Shown: one piece after another, positions 1 to 12,680 of the stretch
Position numbering within the stretch: position 1 is the stretch's first letter
How the letters are laid out: each line of letters opens with the position of its first letter
Source of the DNA: Rhizomucor pusillus
Lineage: Eukaryota > Mucoromycota > Mucoromycetes > Mucorales > Lichtheimiaceae
Reading direction: 5' to 3'
Assembly (NCBI GenBank): GCA_900175165.2
Contig: FWWN02000624.1
Location: 63,231-127,230 of the forward strand
DNA length: 64,000 nt
Notes under the pieces: model-generated
Database searches by the model: none
What the model saw: only the letters and a program-made list of their open reading frames with translations
Told to the model about the DNA's origin: nothing
Position numbers and translations under genes: made by a program

Positions 1-141
1 TATATTTCCTCTCTTCTTCTCTCTTGGTAACTATGCAAAAGTTACTCGGTGATATAATTGCAATCAAGTGAAGTGCACTGTATTCTCCTCCTCCCTTGTC
101 CCGCGGACCTTTGCCTGTCTTTCTTCGGAAAGCCATTCGAC

Positions 142-1659
142 ATGGACCCTCAAAGCATGCATCGACATCATATTAGCGACGAAGTCTCGTCTTCATCACC
201 CAGCAAATCTACAACGGCTGCATCTCCTTCCACCAACTCCTCATCGTCCCTCTCCAACTATCTAGATCGAACCACACCAACGTCCACAGTCTTCCCAAGT
301 ACCAGCCCTACACTCGTATCCTCTCCACCTACACAAGCGCCTGCCCCAACCCGTTCAATATCAGCCTCAACTCCCACTAGCTCATCAACCACAAACGGCG
401 AGCGACCTAGCAATGAACGCGCAAAGAGACACAGCTTCCGGCAGCCTCCTCCGCCTTTGCAACCAGTCTCGCGACAGTCGTCCGTTCCCAACTACAATGC
501 CGGGCAATCTCCGTCTGCAGGTCTAGAACGGACGTTTTCAAACCACAGCAGTGCAGCAAGCATTACTCAGCCGCGTCCTACGTCGCCTGTCACTTCGCAT
601 AGTATTCATAAATCACTCAATGCGCTTGATGCAAAGGCTATAACGCGAGATATGGAACGCTCAACACAATACATGCGCGGCGACGATATGTTAACATCGC
701 CGTCTTCACCGACTGGCATCAATTCTGGATTCTATTTCCCTCCAAGCACATCACCCGTACCTCCCAACACAACACCTTACTTGCGGCAGGGAAGCATCAG
801 CAATCCGACGGTGCCGAGCACTATCATACCTTCGGCAGCACTTAATGCATCGCAAGGCGATGTGTGGCAAAACCTGTGTGTGCGTGTGCTGCCTCTATTT
901 AACGGTGAAGGCGTCAAAGGCAGCATTGAGGATCTGAATGAACTCTTCCGGTAAGAGCACTTGTACATGGCATAATTGGTGTAACGCCCGCGCTGAATCA
1001 AGTCCATGTATAGACGGTGTCTCAGCGAGCCATTATCGCCACAACTTTACCGGGACATTGAAGCATTGCTGCGGGATGGCATGTTTACACTCAACTCAAA
1101 AATGCTAGGCGTGACCGACGAAAAACTGCTTGATCGATTGGTAGAGCAGTGGTCGTTCTTCTTCACGTATGCATTACCTTACTTTGAAGCCGTATTCCTG
1201 CCTTTGCGAACAGACGTAAGGTACCGGTCAGTAGACGATGCTGAGATGTGGAATGTGAGGAATATGGCCCTGAGAAGTTTTCGGGATAACGTGATTCTCC
1301 TGCAAACCAAACGTTTAGAAGGTATGTGCTTCAACGCTGGACCGTGCTTGCGGATGATGACAAAAAGTCTTAACTGGACGACAATGATAGACGTGTTTGC
1401 CAAGCTTTTTACGGATTTTGGATCATCCCAGAATCCAGCGGCTACAGCAGCTAAGATGCTACAAATGACTTCGCTTTTGGCATCTGCACCCGATCACAAT
1501 GAAGAAATTGAGCGCGTTCTTTCAAGCTTGCAGGCAAACTGGAAGATAATGATGACCAAGGGTTACAGACGGGGCTTTGCCGGTGTACGCAAGGCAAGGA
1601 CTGGTTTTGCTTCAGATAATAATTCCTCCCACAATCAAATATTTGGGTCCCTGCCATGA
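142..1659 (+). CDS. HbrB/PRR5-Bit61-like TORC2 accessory protein
   Basis: Two exons, 142-950 and 1014-1659, joined in frame across a 63-nt GT-AG intron (485 codons with stop). The first in-frame ATG is at 142; the frame stays open upstream but without an ATG. Residues 1-240 are low-complexity Ser/Thr/Pro. Residues from about 243 to 425 (starting VWQNLCVRVLPLFNGEG, then DLNELFRRCLSEP) look like the HbrB domain. In established knowledge this family includes yeast Bit61/Bit2 and animal PRR5/Protor, subunits of TOR complex 2 at the plasma membrane that help polarised growth; Aspergillus HbrB is needed for normal hyphal branching. The C-terminal tail is basic and short. TORC2 assignment is inferred from family only. 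Confidence 0.72.
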
Positions 1660-2273
1660 TGATATCCCGTTAAAAGCACTCTGGAACTAAACGATGCTGT
1701 CTTATTCCTCTTGTTCATACTTTTAGATATTTTCCAAAGCTACCGCTGCTGCCAGTAATGTTGCCGTAGCAACAGGCTTTTTTGTTACTACTAGCCGTGT
1801 TCATTCGTTGCCAATGGCCATTCACTCAAGTCGTGTTGCATGAAGTATTACGGAAGTGGTAATAGATAAGCTTCTTTAAAATACACGCGCTAGGATGCCC
1901 GTCGTACTAAATAACTTCGCACAATCCGTCGTTGGAAATCATGAAGCAAAGCTTCTGCCTTAAATTGACCCGTTCTTGGAACTACTACTACTCTCGAAAT
2001 TTTGACCTCCGATAGGGGAGGCAGAGGAATGACTAGGCCTTATGAGAAACTAAAAATTGTTTAACCTAAAGACAAAGATAAACGAAAACATTACGTTATA
2101 GAGTATAAATATCAAAACAAACAACTATATTGCAAAGATTTAAGGGTGTACAACACTTTTTATTGCTAAAAATTGAAGTATTATAGTTGTTTATAAGAGA
2201 AAAATCAAAAAAAAGAAAAAAAATTTTTGCCTATATCTCAAAGTGTATATCCAATTCCTGAAGACATGAACAG
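1660..2273. other. Intergenic, AT-rich, no gene seen
   Basis: Spacer between the HbrB-type gene and the tRNA. It becomes strongly AT-rich from about 2060 to 2240, with A-runs. No convincing coding frame or RNA fold was seen apart from the tRNA that follows. Confidence 0.6.
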
Positions 2274-2355
2274 GACAACATGGCCGAGTGGTTAAGGCGT
2301 GAGACTAGAAATCTCATGGGCTCTGCCCGCGCAGGTTCAAATCCTGCTGTTGTCG
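2274..2355 (+). tRNA. tRNA-Ser (anticodon AGA)
   Basis: An 82-nt class II tRNA. The 7-bp acceptor stem GACAACA pairs with TGTTGTC, followed by discriminator G. The A-box region reads TGGCCGAGTGG, the anticodon stem TGAGA/TCTCA encloses loop CTAGAAA with anticodon AGA, a long variable arm follows (typical of tRNA-Ser), and the B-box GGTTCAAATCC lies in the T-arm. There is no intron. AGA is read as inosine-GA, decoding UCU/UCC/UCA. A T6 run 25 nt downstream serves as the Pol III stop. Confidence 0.95.
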
Positions 2356-2959
2356 GAGAGTTCTTCTCACCTTCGATTCATTTTTTCCTTTCTGCCAGGA
2401 TCGGGCCGAGCCGGCCCCAATCTGGCTATGATTTTGCCCTAGCATAGCAAATCCATGACTTGACCTTTTTTTTTTGCGAAAATAAGACACGACTAAATGA
2501 GAAGGAGTATGTAGTGACATAGCTAGCATATCCTCAATGAGCCTACGCCCTATTTTGCTGGGGCCACTTAAGAGATTAGCTATATGAAATTTTCTCAATA
2601 ACGATAGATGCTATCCCAATGGTATTATTGATACACATCATACAGACACATGAGGAATCTCAATCGCTGTGCTTTAATACGTAGTTGGCGAGGAAAGCAA
2701 TCTACGGCATTTTCTTCTTCCAGTTCTCTTTTGGGCTCTTTTTCCTGCTTGGACTTTGGATTTTTACAATGGCAGAAACGGTTGATGACAAGGGTAATTC
2801 GAACAACATAGATATCACATCTACTTGTTCAACAAGATCGTCTCGTTCTTTTTGAACTCTGAAGTTTGTATTTACTATCTCTTATATGTGACTTTTACTA
2901 CGAAATACCGGGGAAACATGACACAATATTATCCTCAAGGAATGTACAGAATATGGAAA
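2356..2959. other. Intergenic, no gene seen
   Basis: After the Pol III T-run nothing coding is evident. The only open frames are short and run antisense through the tRNA or over the 3' end of the next minus-strand gene. Confidence 0.5.
2381..2386 (+). terminator. RNA polymerase III terminator of tRNA-Ser
   Basis: Run of six T on the coding strand 25 nt after the tRNA 3' end; T4-6 runs are the standard Pol III stop signal. Confidence 0.7.
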
Positions 2960-4902
2960 CTATCTGCGCTCTTTGACTTTGTGTTCTTTTCCATCAAACA
3001 TCCAGGTATCACCGTCCAGTATATATCGGTTGCTGCTGAACTCTGCTCGGGGCGATCTTGTCACGCTCTGATCTTCATCAGTAATCGGCCTAAGTTCAAA
3101 TGTCGAGCTTTTTAGCTTTTTTACGTTTTCTTCAAACATTCGCTGTTTTTCACGGATTTCGCCTTCATCGAGCTCTTCAAGCAGTGTCTTTTGCAGGCGC
3201 GATATGCGTGGGGAATCAGGAACTGCATAGTCGGTCAAATATTGCTCGCGATCATCCATCTGTTTCAGTCTCTTATCGAGAATCGTCGGTTTAGACGATG
3301 AAATCCAAAAACCGTCATCATCGTCCCATTTTCTTTGTCGCTTTCTTGGGCTCATTATAGGAGTGCTCTGGGATTCTTTAACCGGGCTAGGTTCGCATTC
3401 TGCGCCGTGTATTTCGTCCCAGATTTTATTTCGTACTCTGCTGCCTCTGGGCGTCCTACTACAAGTCAGTGATCATCGTTAATATAATATCTCAAACCAA
3501 TAACTTACTGAATAACATCGGTACGTCGCAAAGTTGTTTTCGGCAGTTCGGTTAGAACACGTCGCATGTTACGCATAGGTGTAGCCTCGTTTTCCGCTGA
3601 TGATGTTTGAGGCTGGAAAAGAATATCGGGTTAAATCCAGAATTCGATGCATCAGAGTGAGAATAACAAACCTTCACAGGAGTGCCCCGAATAGGTGCGG
3701 TCTTTCTGGGAACGCTATAGTTAGTTGATGGCAATGGCGGTGGAGGAGGTGGAGGTGGAGGTGGCGGTGCAGCCAATGACGAGGCGCTTGTTGCGACCTG
3801 CTTAGTGTCAGTCGATGGTGACAGTAATGGCTTCGGTGAATTTTTCACATCAGATGCTGTAGAGTGACAAAGGCTGTGAGAATCATCATCATGTTTCATT
3901 TTGGTGTAGCGACTTCTTGGTGACGTGTAGCCGGAAGCAGGCGTCATTGTAAAATCCGCATGATTATATGGCGAATCGGCCTGTTGCGGCGCAGATCTCG
4001 GCAAAGGATGTATGGATGAAACGGAAGACTTTCGAGACGATTTATCCCAATTAGGATTTCGTTTGCGATCCTGATAATTTCTGATAGGAGTTGAACGCGT
4101 TTTCCGAGCATATGGGCGTGCCAGCTCAGCAGCCTTTCGAGACATATCTCAGTTAGTCTTATAGACTTTCTATATGGGGAAAACTTTTATGTTACCTGCT
4201 GTCTGATTGTATCAAGCTTCTGCTGTAGGTTATCAAGGCGGACGTTTTCCGATTCAAGAACCTCGACAATGTCAATATCGTCGTTTTTCAAGGAGACTTT
4301 TGCATAAGTCGATCGCATTGGCGACCTATAAGGCGAACGATACAGTCCAGAATGCCTTTGCTGGTAGGGGCTTAACTCGTAGCTTCTTTGCGATCTTGAA
4401 GAGGAAGACGTTGCAGGCGAAGGCGCGTCCAAAGGAGGCGTTAGAGCATCGTACTGGTCTTCGTAATCGAGAAAATCTTGCAGCCGTCCACTGTAATATG
4501 AATCTGTCAATTCTATAAATCAAAAGTATTCAGCATTGTATGATGTATTCGCAGTAGTCACAGATCAACCTCTGCTATTCAAGCGACCAGGGCTTCTCGT
4601 AATGTCAAGTGGATGCTAATATGGAAATTAGTATTAGGTAGCAGAGCAACTAGCAGTACACGTACTCTAGCTTCAGAGTCTTGCTCTTGAAACTTGTTAA
4701 ATAAGCGTTTCCAGTCGCGCTCGCCCCTTTCCTTGACATTACGGACGGCATCCATGAAGGGAGACGACGCTCCAGTTGAAGCTGAAGTTCTTGGCGTCTC
4801 AGGAGTCTCGGGGCTCATAGGTATATCACTGTATACTCTATTCGCTGCGCTGAAGCGACTGCGAAGAGGTGTTCTTTCGCGGCGACCGGCTACAGAAGAC
4901 AT
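2960..4902 (-). CDS. Unrecognised S/T-P-rich protein with short coiled coil and polyproline tract
   Basis: Six exons on the minus strand: 4902-4666, 4615-4570, 4512-4196, 4133-3672, 3612-3509 and 3458-2960. All are in frame and give 554 aa. ATG at 4902 starts MSSVAGRRERTPLRSRF. I do not recognise the family. What is visible: at least a dozen S/T-P motifs, several of them full CDK-type sites followed by a basic residue (TPLRSR, SPRKR, RTPRGSR); a predicted short coiled coil near ESENVRLDNLQQKLDTIRQQ (about residues 180-200); an 11-proline run near residue 315; and a charged helical C-terminal third (LLEELDEGEIREKQRMFEEN). This pattern suggests a cell-cycle or cytoskeleton/spindle-pole scaffold phosphorylated by CDK, but that is inference. 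It diverges from the kinase gene at 5429 across a 526-bp shared upstream region. Confidence 0.7.
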
Positions 4903-5428
4903 GTAAAGGAAAAGACAGGCACGATTCACGCGCGAAAAAGTTCCAATTTCAACAGGTTGGTTTTCTCCGCTAGGCAAATGCTTTACATCTTGTAATGTGT
5001 AAATACACTGCTGTATGTCTAAAATATATTTCTTATAGAAGACGACAATCAGAAGTGACAACATGCCGCAGGGACTTCTGCCGGTGACAATTGATCAGCA
5101 ATGTATGAGCTTTTCGGTGAGCATATATCGATGCTGTAATAAGAAACAAATAAATTGGTTATAAACGCTTCAAGAGTATTTAGTTCACGAAAGTCATCGC
5201 ATCATGTAGTTTAACCACGGACCTGGTGACAAAAGAGAAGCTGGCGGCGGATTGTGTCACAGGTGAACAAGGTGTAACTGTTCTGCAGGGCATTGACAGT
5301 CTGTGGGTGGAATCCAGAGAAATTCCTTCCTAAGATTATTTCACACCTGCTCCATTGTCGATCCGGCTGTGCATAATCTGCTTCTCTTTCGCATTTGCAG
5401 TTGGTGCAGACGCGCTACCATCTGCCGA
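4903..5428. promoter_or_regulatory. Divergent promoter region
   Basis: 526 bp between the ATGs of two divergent genes (the S/T-P-rich protein on minus and the kinase on plus). It presumably carries both promoters and 5' UTRs. No specific factor site was assigned. Confidence 0.4.
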
Positions 5429-7033
5429 ATGATTCCATGGTTACTGTCCGTTGCAAAACTACGACGAATATTTGCCAGCAATGATGCTGACGAGCAAACT
5501 GTGCTGAAAATCCATCCAGACGACGGTTATGCAAAACCCATCAAGCAAGTAGGCGACTACAATGTATTGCATACAATCGGTAAAGGCTCGACTGGTACGT
5601 AAAGCTCTGAGGGTGGTGACGATCACAATTCAATGAAATCATTATTGTTCTCTGTGGACTTTTCCATTGATCGGTCACCGGCCTTGCATTTTTAAGGAAA
5701 AGTAAAACTCGGAGTCCACAAGAATTCGGGTCAACACGTTGCTATCAAGGCTATTTCTCGGCGCCACTTGCTATCTTCAGCCACTGCTTCCCATGCTGTA
5801 GAGAAAGAGCTGGCGATTTTGCACCTAGTACAGCACCCAAACATCATTGATTTGCTTTATGTATTTCAGGATCAAATGAACATTTATTTTGTGACAGAAT
5901 ATGTCCAGGGAGGGGATCTCTACCAAGTTTTGACCGTTCAGCATCGGTTCCTGGAGCAGGATGCCAAGCATATGTTTGGTCAGCTGGCAGACGCCCTCGC
6001 CTGGTGCCATGCACACCATATCTGGTAAAATTGCTGATGGCCATCGAATCTTAGAGGCTGGCGATAACCCTTGATATGTTTCTCAGTCACCGCGATCTCA
6101 AGCTGGAAAATATTCTATATGATGCAAAAATGAAAACACTCAAGATTGCAGATTTTGGCATGGCAACGATACAACCCGCAGACACATTGCTTACAACAAG
6201 TTGTGGGTAAAGTTCTATGAAAGCTACTCGCTTGAATTTAGAGATGGCCAAAGTGACGCATGCCTATCATAGATCGCCGAATTACGCCAGCCCGGAAATT
6301 GTGGCGGTAACCATGCGTTCCATGTGCTTGAAAACGAGTGAAATGTTTTGTTTACTTGACAATGTTACCTTTTTAGTCCAAACCGTACTATGGACCTGCA
6401 GCCGATGTTTGGTCTGCTGGAGTTATTCTGTTTACGATGCTGGCTGGATATTTTCCTTTTGATGATTCCCATTTGCCTTCATTGCTCTCAAAAATTAAAC
6501 GCGGTCGGCGACGTAGAATCCCAGGATATACATCGCGCATGGCAAAAGACCTCATATTACGCATGCTTATGCCTGATCCCGCAAGACGTATCAGTGTGAG
6601 TCAGATGGAAATGCTCCTCGAAGGCTAAAACTAAAGAAAAAGTGGTCCGGTAACCAGATGATGCAAGTCTTGGAGCATCCATGGATCAACGGCTCGAGTC
6701 ACAAGACAAGCAACCATATAGAAATTGCTACTGCTGGGACTGTAGCTACGCTCTCTGAAGTGGATAACACGCAAAGAGGTCGCATCATTGAGAATATCCG
6801 AGAGATGGATGGTCGAATATGGGAGACATTGAAAGTTCTCTGGCGCGATTGTGACCAGGAAACACTCCTGAACATGCTAACTGCTGAGGGGTACAGTAAA
6901 ACTGCTACACTTTGAGGAATGAAATGTTGCATTCTAACCGAGAGAGTCCTTTTTTTCTTTCAACAGTTCGACAGTACAGAAAGCGGCCTTCCGATTATTG
7001 AGCGAGCGATTCAAGAAAAGAAGCGTCAAGTAA
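5429..7033 (+). CDS. Ser/Thr protein kinase, CAMKL (NIM1/AMPK-related) type
   Basis: Seven exons: 5429-5594, 5697-6024, 6087-6206, 6273-6306, 6377-6595, 6658-6890 and 6967-7033, giving 388 aa with every junction in frame. The glycine loop is IGKGSTGKV. The VAIKAI lysine, HRDLKLEN catalytic loop, DFGMA metal site and the activation-segment end [14 protein letters not shown] are all present, so the kinase should be active. That SCGSPxYASPE signature is characteristic of the Nim1/Hsl1/Gin4/Cdr2 and AMPK-like branch of CAMK kinases. Unlike yeast Hsl1 or Gin4, there is almost no C-terminal tail: about 65 residues after the kinase fold, ending with a basic KKRSVK. Substrate and pathway are unknown; cell-cycle or nutrient/stress roles are possible by family. 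The frame is open upstream of 5429 without an ATG, so an extra 5' exon is possible. Confidence 0.8.
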
Positions 7034-9600
7034 AAATAGTATCCTTTTGAAGAGATGTTTGGGGTACAGCCTGCGGCCATCGTGTTATTTAAACACCTGC
7101 TTCTAGCAGCGAGAAAATCTACACAATCTACAGAATTCTCACATATCAATCCTCGTTGTTATTTAGCTGTATATATGTTAAGTGCGGAAATAGTGTTTTT
7201 GCAAATTCTAGTCGCAGAAGGAGCGATCTTGTTATTCAATAAACGCGTTTGATATGTATGACGAAGCAGCTCATAATCGATGCGATGTTGAACACGAGGT
7301 GATGCTACACCAGCTATACGCGTTAATTCCCAGCTGGGCTTTACATGCTTGTAAATGGTCCTCAGATTCTGACTTCTGAGATGGTATTCTACAAGACTCA
7401 CTAGAACACTACGGAATAATTTCGGAAAGTGGAAGAAACCACTTTTTGTTCGAGAAAATTCATACCGCAGAAAGAACGGAAGGAACAAAAACCATGAGAC
7501 CTGTCTTTTTCTTCCAGATCCACGAGCATTCTTTCCTGCGTTCCATTGATTTATGTGCAACCATAAAGCCAAAACTCGGGAATCACTCAATGCGCCTCAA
7601 TCATATGCATGCCGTAATGGCACTTAAGAAAGCAAAACCAATCAATGAAGGGTGCATGTTAGAAACCCCTTGCTTTTTGCTGAGTGATCGTTGCACAGGG
7701 ACTTTATGCTCAGAAGAAATCGAGATTGGTTTATATGGAAAACAATCGTATTGGGGCTTCACCAATCATCCCGCCATGCTCGGCCCTATAAGGAAAGTTC
7801 CTGCCTTGCGCATACACGTTTTGCCTGAAGAAACCCCAGCGAGAATGTTGCCCCGACGAAAACGACGGCGGTGGATCGCCGAGCGAATTTGCACAGCTCT
7901 TGGTTTTGGATTGATGTTCCTGAATAAACAAAGGGACGCCAGCTCATTGGCAGCATTTCGAAAAATGTGGGCACATGCTTCTTTCCTATTAAGCAGCCGT
8001 CAACGGTACCAAGGCATGGGTTTACCTTCTATATGGCAATTCTTCATATAAATACTTAGCCACCATTGTGCGCATAACGATAGATAGGTACTTGCTCGGT
8101 CGTTCCGTTAGGATACACTCAAAAATCAAAACATGAATGCGAGTGAAACTCACTTGGAATGATCGCATGGATGATTATCCGTCTATGACGCCATTTCAGA
8201 ATCTGATGCTTGAATTTGCAAAATTCTGCACTCTAATTTAAACGATTCAGACAACAAAATGTATCCAGCTCGAAGTGGATAACAAAAAGGAGCATGGATA
8301 TAGAATATTTATCATAACGACCTTTTCATGTCTATTTGGATGCCGCGTAAGACTAGAGCATACAGCAGCGACCATCAGCAAGCTACAAGAGCAGTTGACT
8401 ATGCGCTTGAAAGCATCAGAGCGCGACGAGCGAGGAGTGCCTGGAAAAGTTTAAAGGTCATATTCCTGCAGAATTTACATATCATAACGAAAGCTGCTAT
8501 CAACGATCGCATTTGCATCGGATATCCACAATAGAGGCAACAGCCGTGCTCGCAACTTTGGTGGTATGTACACTTGGCAGCACAAACAAATCTGTCTATA
8601 GAATCTCCATATCATAGATACAAGGATGCCACTGAAGTTTAATTGCTGACTAGGTGGTACGACATCCAGAAGTGAACTCTTTACATATCTTGGGGCGGTT
8701 TTGCCATTGCATTCTTGCAATTTTCTAGAGTCTTGTATATATAGATTAAAAAGACCTGCTCTCTCAAGTAGTTGATGAATGATATTGTGCTTCATTAGGG
8801 GCTGATTAGCAGAGCTCCTAACCAGGCGAAACATTGTGTCTGTAAAAAAGACATGATGATCGATGGAATCAAAATGAAATGGTGTCCAGCAGAAGTATGG
8901 ATACTCAAAATCCCTTTTCTAGTGTGAAATTTAACATTGTGTGCCTCGGTGTGGTAACGCTGAAACGTGCGGCGGGAAATGGAAATGGATGTCGGTTTCA
9001 GGGCGCTCGACCAAAATTGAAACTGAAAAAAAATCGGCAACCTGACGGAGATGAAAAAATGGTTTTACTTCAAAAAAGGGAAACAAACTTTGCGTTTTGC
9101 GCAGTGAAAAGTGACAGATACATGCAAAATAGATAGGGCTTTCGGGGTCCTTTGGATTTGAGATGTACTTAAAGTATCGGAAAGTAATAAAAGTTTGCAT
9201 ATTCGAGCTGATCTGGAGGGAGAACGGATACTAGGATGATGTGGAGCATCGTCGAGAATATTCTCTTGTCGTACACATTAACCAAAAGCGGAAACCCATA
9301 CCCAACTTTTGCACCTGCGACAAGCGTGCTATTGGTGATGCAGGTCCTTGAACGCCCTCGTTCTTGCTGAAGCCAGAAGGGGTTGCTCATCTACTGTACA
9401 AACACGCTTATCAATCTATATCATCCAATGAAGTTCCGGCATCGCCTATTTTTTCTCGCGGCTGCCAGTCCTCTCGTTGAAAAATTAACAATGAACGGAT
9501 TTAGGGTTGGGTCGCGCAACATAATTGCACTTTTTTCTTCCCCTCTTCTCTACTTCTAGCGCCGCCCGTTCGTCAAAAGCTACGAAGTTAAAAAGCCCGT
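7034..9600. other. Gene-poor 2.6-kb stretch without a recognisable gene
   Basis: Contains open frames of up to 201 codons (plus strand 7446-8051) and 119-143 codons (minus strand 7159-7590 and 8475-8834), but none has recognisable family motifs, and overlapping frames are open on both strands. The minus frame near 7165-7330 (around HRIDYELLRHTYQTRLLNN) and a plus frame near 8365-8450 read protein-like and could be gene relics. No terminal repeats or transposase motifs were seen. Confidence 0.45.
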
Positions 9601-11758
9601 ATGACTAGCCGGGCCCGGTCAGCGTCCACGTCTGAACCGAAGACAAGTTTTGCGAGCCTCTCGACGTAAGCTCTCCTGCACGCCCTGTCTTGCGCCCCTT
9701 CCGCTCCTTTATTGTGTAGCACGCTTGCTGATCAGTCGCGATCTCTTGCCATTAGATCTTGCGAGCTGATCGTTCGGCAGCAACCTATCCGTTCTCGGAT
9801 GTGCGGTGTTGGAGAGCGAGGTAAATATAATGAAAATGAACAGAAATAGCTAGATCATTCATCCCTTTTTCTCAACACGAATATTTCCAGTTGACAGACG
9901 ACCTATCGATCCTCCTCCGATACTCCAGCTGAAAGTAAATAATCCAAATGACACCGAAGACGTAATGGATAGGTAAATTAAGCAATCATGCCACACTCCA
10001 TATCACCTTGACTTTTGTATCGCCACATGCAGTCTACACTCGTTATCGCCTTATTTATTCGTCGCCGCTATCCTCGTTCCTGCAGAATCAAATCCAGAGG
10101 ATCGGCTAGAGATTACTTTCCACAGCAGACTCACCATAGGGAGAACAGTCTCCTCACTGTACATTCTACGAGACTTGGACAACACCGAAGGCGCATTCTT
10201 TATCTTCCCGGATATTTCGGTCCGTGCAGATGGTCGTTATCGTCTACGGATGTGTCTGTTCGAATTGGAAGAGTAATTTGTCTCAATATCTCTACTGCTT
10301 GTCAGTTATCGGCAAGATATCGAACAATCTCGCTAAGCTATATTATTTTTTGACACTGATGTAGATCGAACGTGTGCTACCGCCAATCAGTCTTAACGGA
10401 GGAATTCATCGTTTATTCTGCAAAAAAGGTACGACAACGACAATTGACTTTAAAGTTTTAGTGTACACATCCTAACAAAAACGTTTAAAAACCCAATTCT
10501 TAGTTTCCGGGAATGTACGAGTCATGTCCTTTGGCGCGGCATTTTGCAGAACAAGGACTGAAGATCAGGATTCGCAAGGAACCGCGCAAACGCAACAGCA
10601 AACAACGCCAGAAATTAAAACGAGAAGCCGGTAGCGACGATGCCACCGGTGAAGAAACAGGTACCACTTCATGCAGGGGATTTGTTTCATGATATCATTT
10701 TTCACGTTTTAGCAACGATAGTTTCACAAGAAGAACCGTCTGTGGAATCATCGCACGAGGCTCAGATACTATTTTCACACGAAAGTAAGACCTACTCAGG
10801 TAGTCAGCATCAAAATTTTACGAATCCACATGGATCTACTTCGAGCTTGCCAGAAGCCTCATCATCTAGCAAGCGAAAAGATGTGGATACATCAGGTAGG
10901 ATTGCTTAGACATCTACTTGGTTAGCTGATATAAGCAATCCCGCTAAACGTGGCTGTTGTCAAGCAGGGAGAGCAGAAGATCAAGGTGGTTACATACAGG
11001 TCGACAGTATGCTCCGTAACCTGAGCGCAGATCTGGAACAATGCTCAAAAAAGACACAAAGCGTCGAGGTTACCGCTCAAGAAACTCATTACACCGCGAC
11101 AGTGCGACCTAACATTCATCATACAGGTAAATTTAAAGATCAAGTGACGCATGACTATGCTTTGCGTGTTAACATGTTCACAGACTCGTCATCGAGTAGC
11201 GGTAGTAGCAATCGATTGAATCTTGCATATTTGCTGCATCCGCTTACAGAAAATGCGGTTACAGACGATACAGTGACGACATACAACATAGCACAATCGT
11301 ACAACGCATCGATTGAATCACGGAGTCAAGTATCATCAAAGCATCACCATCATCATCAACAACAACAGCAGCAGCAACAAAATTTCTGGCCGCTTCAGAA
11401 GAGCACTGTAGCAATCACGAACGCGCATGCAGGGTCATCACACGGGAAGCAGGTGGTTGTGGAACGTCAATGTATCATTTTCCCAGCCACAGCACTCTCC
11501 GCTAAACCTCAAACGATTGCTGGCGTCAAAGTGTCACTAGAGTCACCGCCGGACCGGCCAGAGTTGATTCACAAAGCAGAGGGCTCTTCCCCAACCAATG
11601 TAAATTTACCACCTTTGCGAGAGCAGCTGCGGGACATTGGGTTTCACGCTTCAGCAGCAGCAGCAGCAGCAGCAGCAACGGCAACGGCAACCAAAACATC
11701 AGAATCTCCACCGTCGCGACGGTCGCCTCCGCCTCCTAGCAACTTGGATGCAAGCTGA
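9601..11758 (+). CDS. Velvet-domain transcriptional regulator
   Basis: Eight exons: 9601-9665, 9756-9820, 9891-9972, 10033-10272, 10365-10428, 10504-10660, 10713-10895 and 10968-11758; all in frame, 548 aa. The velvet domain covers about residues 23-215. Its markers are ELIVRQQPIRSRMCG, DRRPIDPPPILQL, the strand ALFIFPD-like segment GAFFIFPDISVRADGRYRLR, and VYSAKKFPGMYES followed by LARHFAEQGLKIRIRKEPRK, which is also the nuclear-import-like basic stretch. Velvet proteins (VosA, VelB, VelC, VeA) are fungus-specific NF-kB-fold DNA-binding regulators that dimerise to couple development, sporulation and secondary metabolism. The 330-residue C-terminal tail is disordered with His5-Gln8, Ala8 and Pro-rich runs. 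An optional in-frame 57-nt intron at 11130-11186 (GTAAAT...TTCACAG) may be removed. Which velvet subclass this is cannot be settled by eye. Confidence 0.88.
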
Positions 11759-11971
11759 TGCAAGGTTGTAACTCGCATTTCAAGCACAACAAGCATAAAA
11801 ATTACCACATTCATACCACACGTAACATACGCCTTTGCAATATTTCAAGTCGGCCTACTTTGGATGGGTTTAATATATGGAATTAGATGGGAAGGAAAGT
11901 GTAAAGACATATGGAAGGAGTTTTGTATAATTCGTCCTGACGTAGTCGGGGCATACAAGAAGTGAATTACA

Positions 11972-12498
11972 TTATCGGATTTCAAAGGTTTCCATCGAAG
12001 ACTGCTCTGCATGGAGTCTCTGTCGTGCCATTTGTTCGCGTTGCCTTTGTGCTTCTCGGAGCTTCTCAGCTTCCTGCTGAAGCCGGCGTTCTCTATCTCT
12101 ATATTGGTCTTCATGAAATGACTGTTTGTTCTCTGGGTTATCACTTTGCGCAGCAGGTGTTGGCCGATGCATTCTCTTGTCATACACTATACATTAGACA
12201 TTTACATACATGCAATGCATACATATTTGCGGTTAGAGACGCGTTTTGATCTTGTATTTACTTTCCTCTCGAGACTATTCTACCTACACCAGTAACCTGC
12301 ATAAGCTACGCCCGAAGCGGCTGCGACCCAAGTACCCTGGCGGATTAATGTCCTGTAGCGATGCAATCGTTCGGCATGTTGCGAAGATCCAGGCGGTCCA
12401 ATCGCTTTCGGCTCGAGCCGATCGAGGATCACTTTGATTCCATACACGGACGCCCCTCCTAGCAAAGCTAGCACCAGCGGCGGCAAACGTGGTATCAT
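11972..12498 (-). CDS. Small membrane-anchored coiled-coil protein, unknown function
   Basis: Two exons on the minus strand, 12498-12297 and 12186-11972, joined in frame (138 aa). The N-terminus MIPRLPPLVLALLGGASVYG is a hydrophobic anchor or uncleaved mitochondrial-type signal. A second weak hydrophobic stretch (WVAAASGVAYA) spans the splice junction. The C-terminal half is a strongly charged Gln/Glu/Arg helix (RLQQEAEKLREAQRQREQMA), probably a coiled coil. The donor GTTACT is weak, but reading through it gives a stop after four codons, and the spliced frame continues cleanly. I do not recognise the family; a small inner-membrane organelle protein is a guess. Confidence 0.5.
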
Positions 12499-12680
12499 TT
12501 TTGCAAAGAGACTGGATACGAAATTCGAAGAAAAAAGTATTATTCAAACATGTTTCTTATAGCTTTTAAGTAACTCAAGTAATAACTAGTATGGTCCTAT
12601 CTACTGTATTTTCCAGAGCAAGCCGTATCCATTGGCTTCGATCCCAATGTTTTTTTTTCTTGTCCTTGATCGTTCTCAGA

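Noticed and set aside
2314..2598. 94-codon minus-strand frame
   Set aside because: Runs antisense through tRNA-Ser; no gene-like features.
7446..8051. 201-codon plus-strand open frame
   Set aside because: No family motif, and opposite-strand frames are equally open; no evidence of selection.
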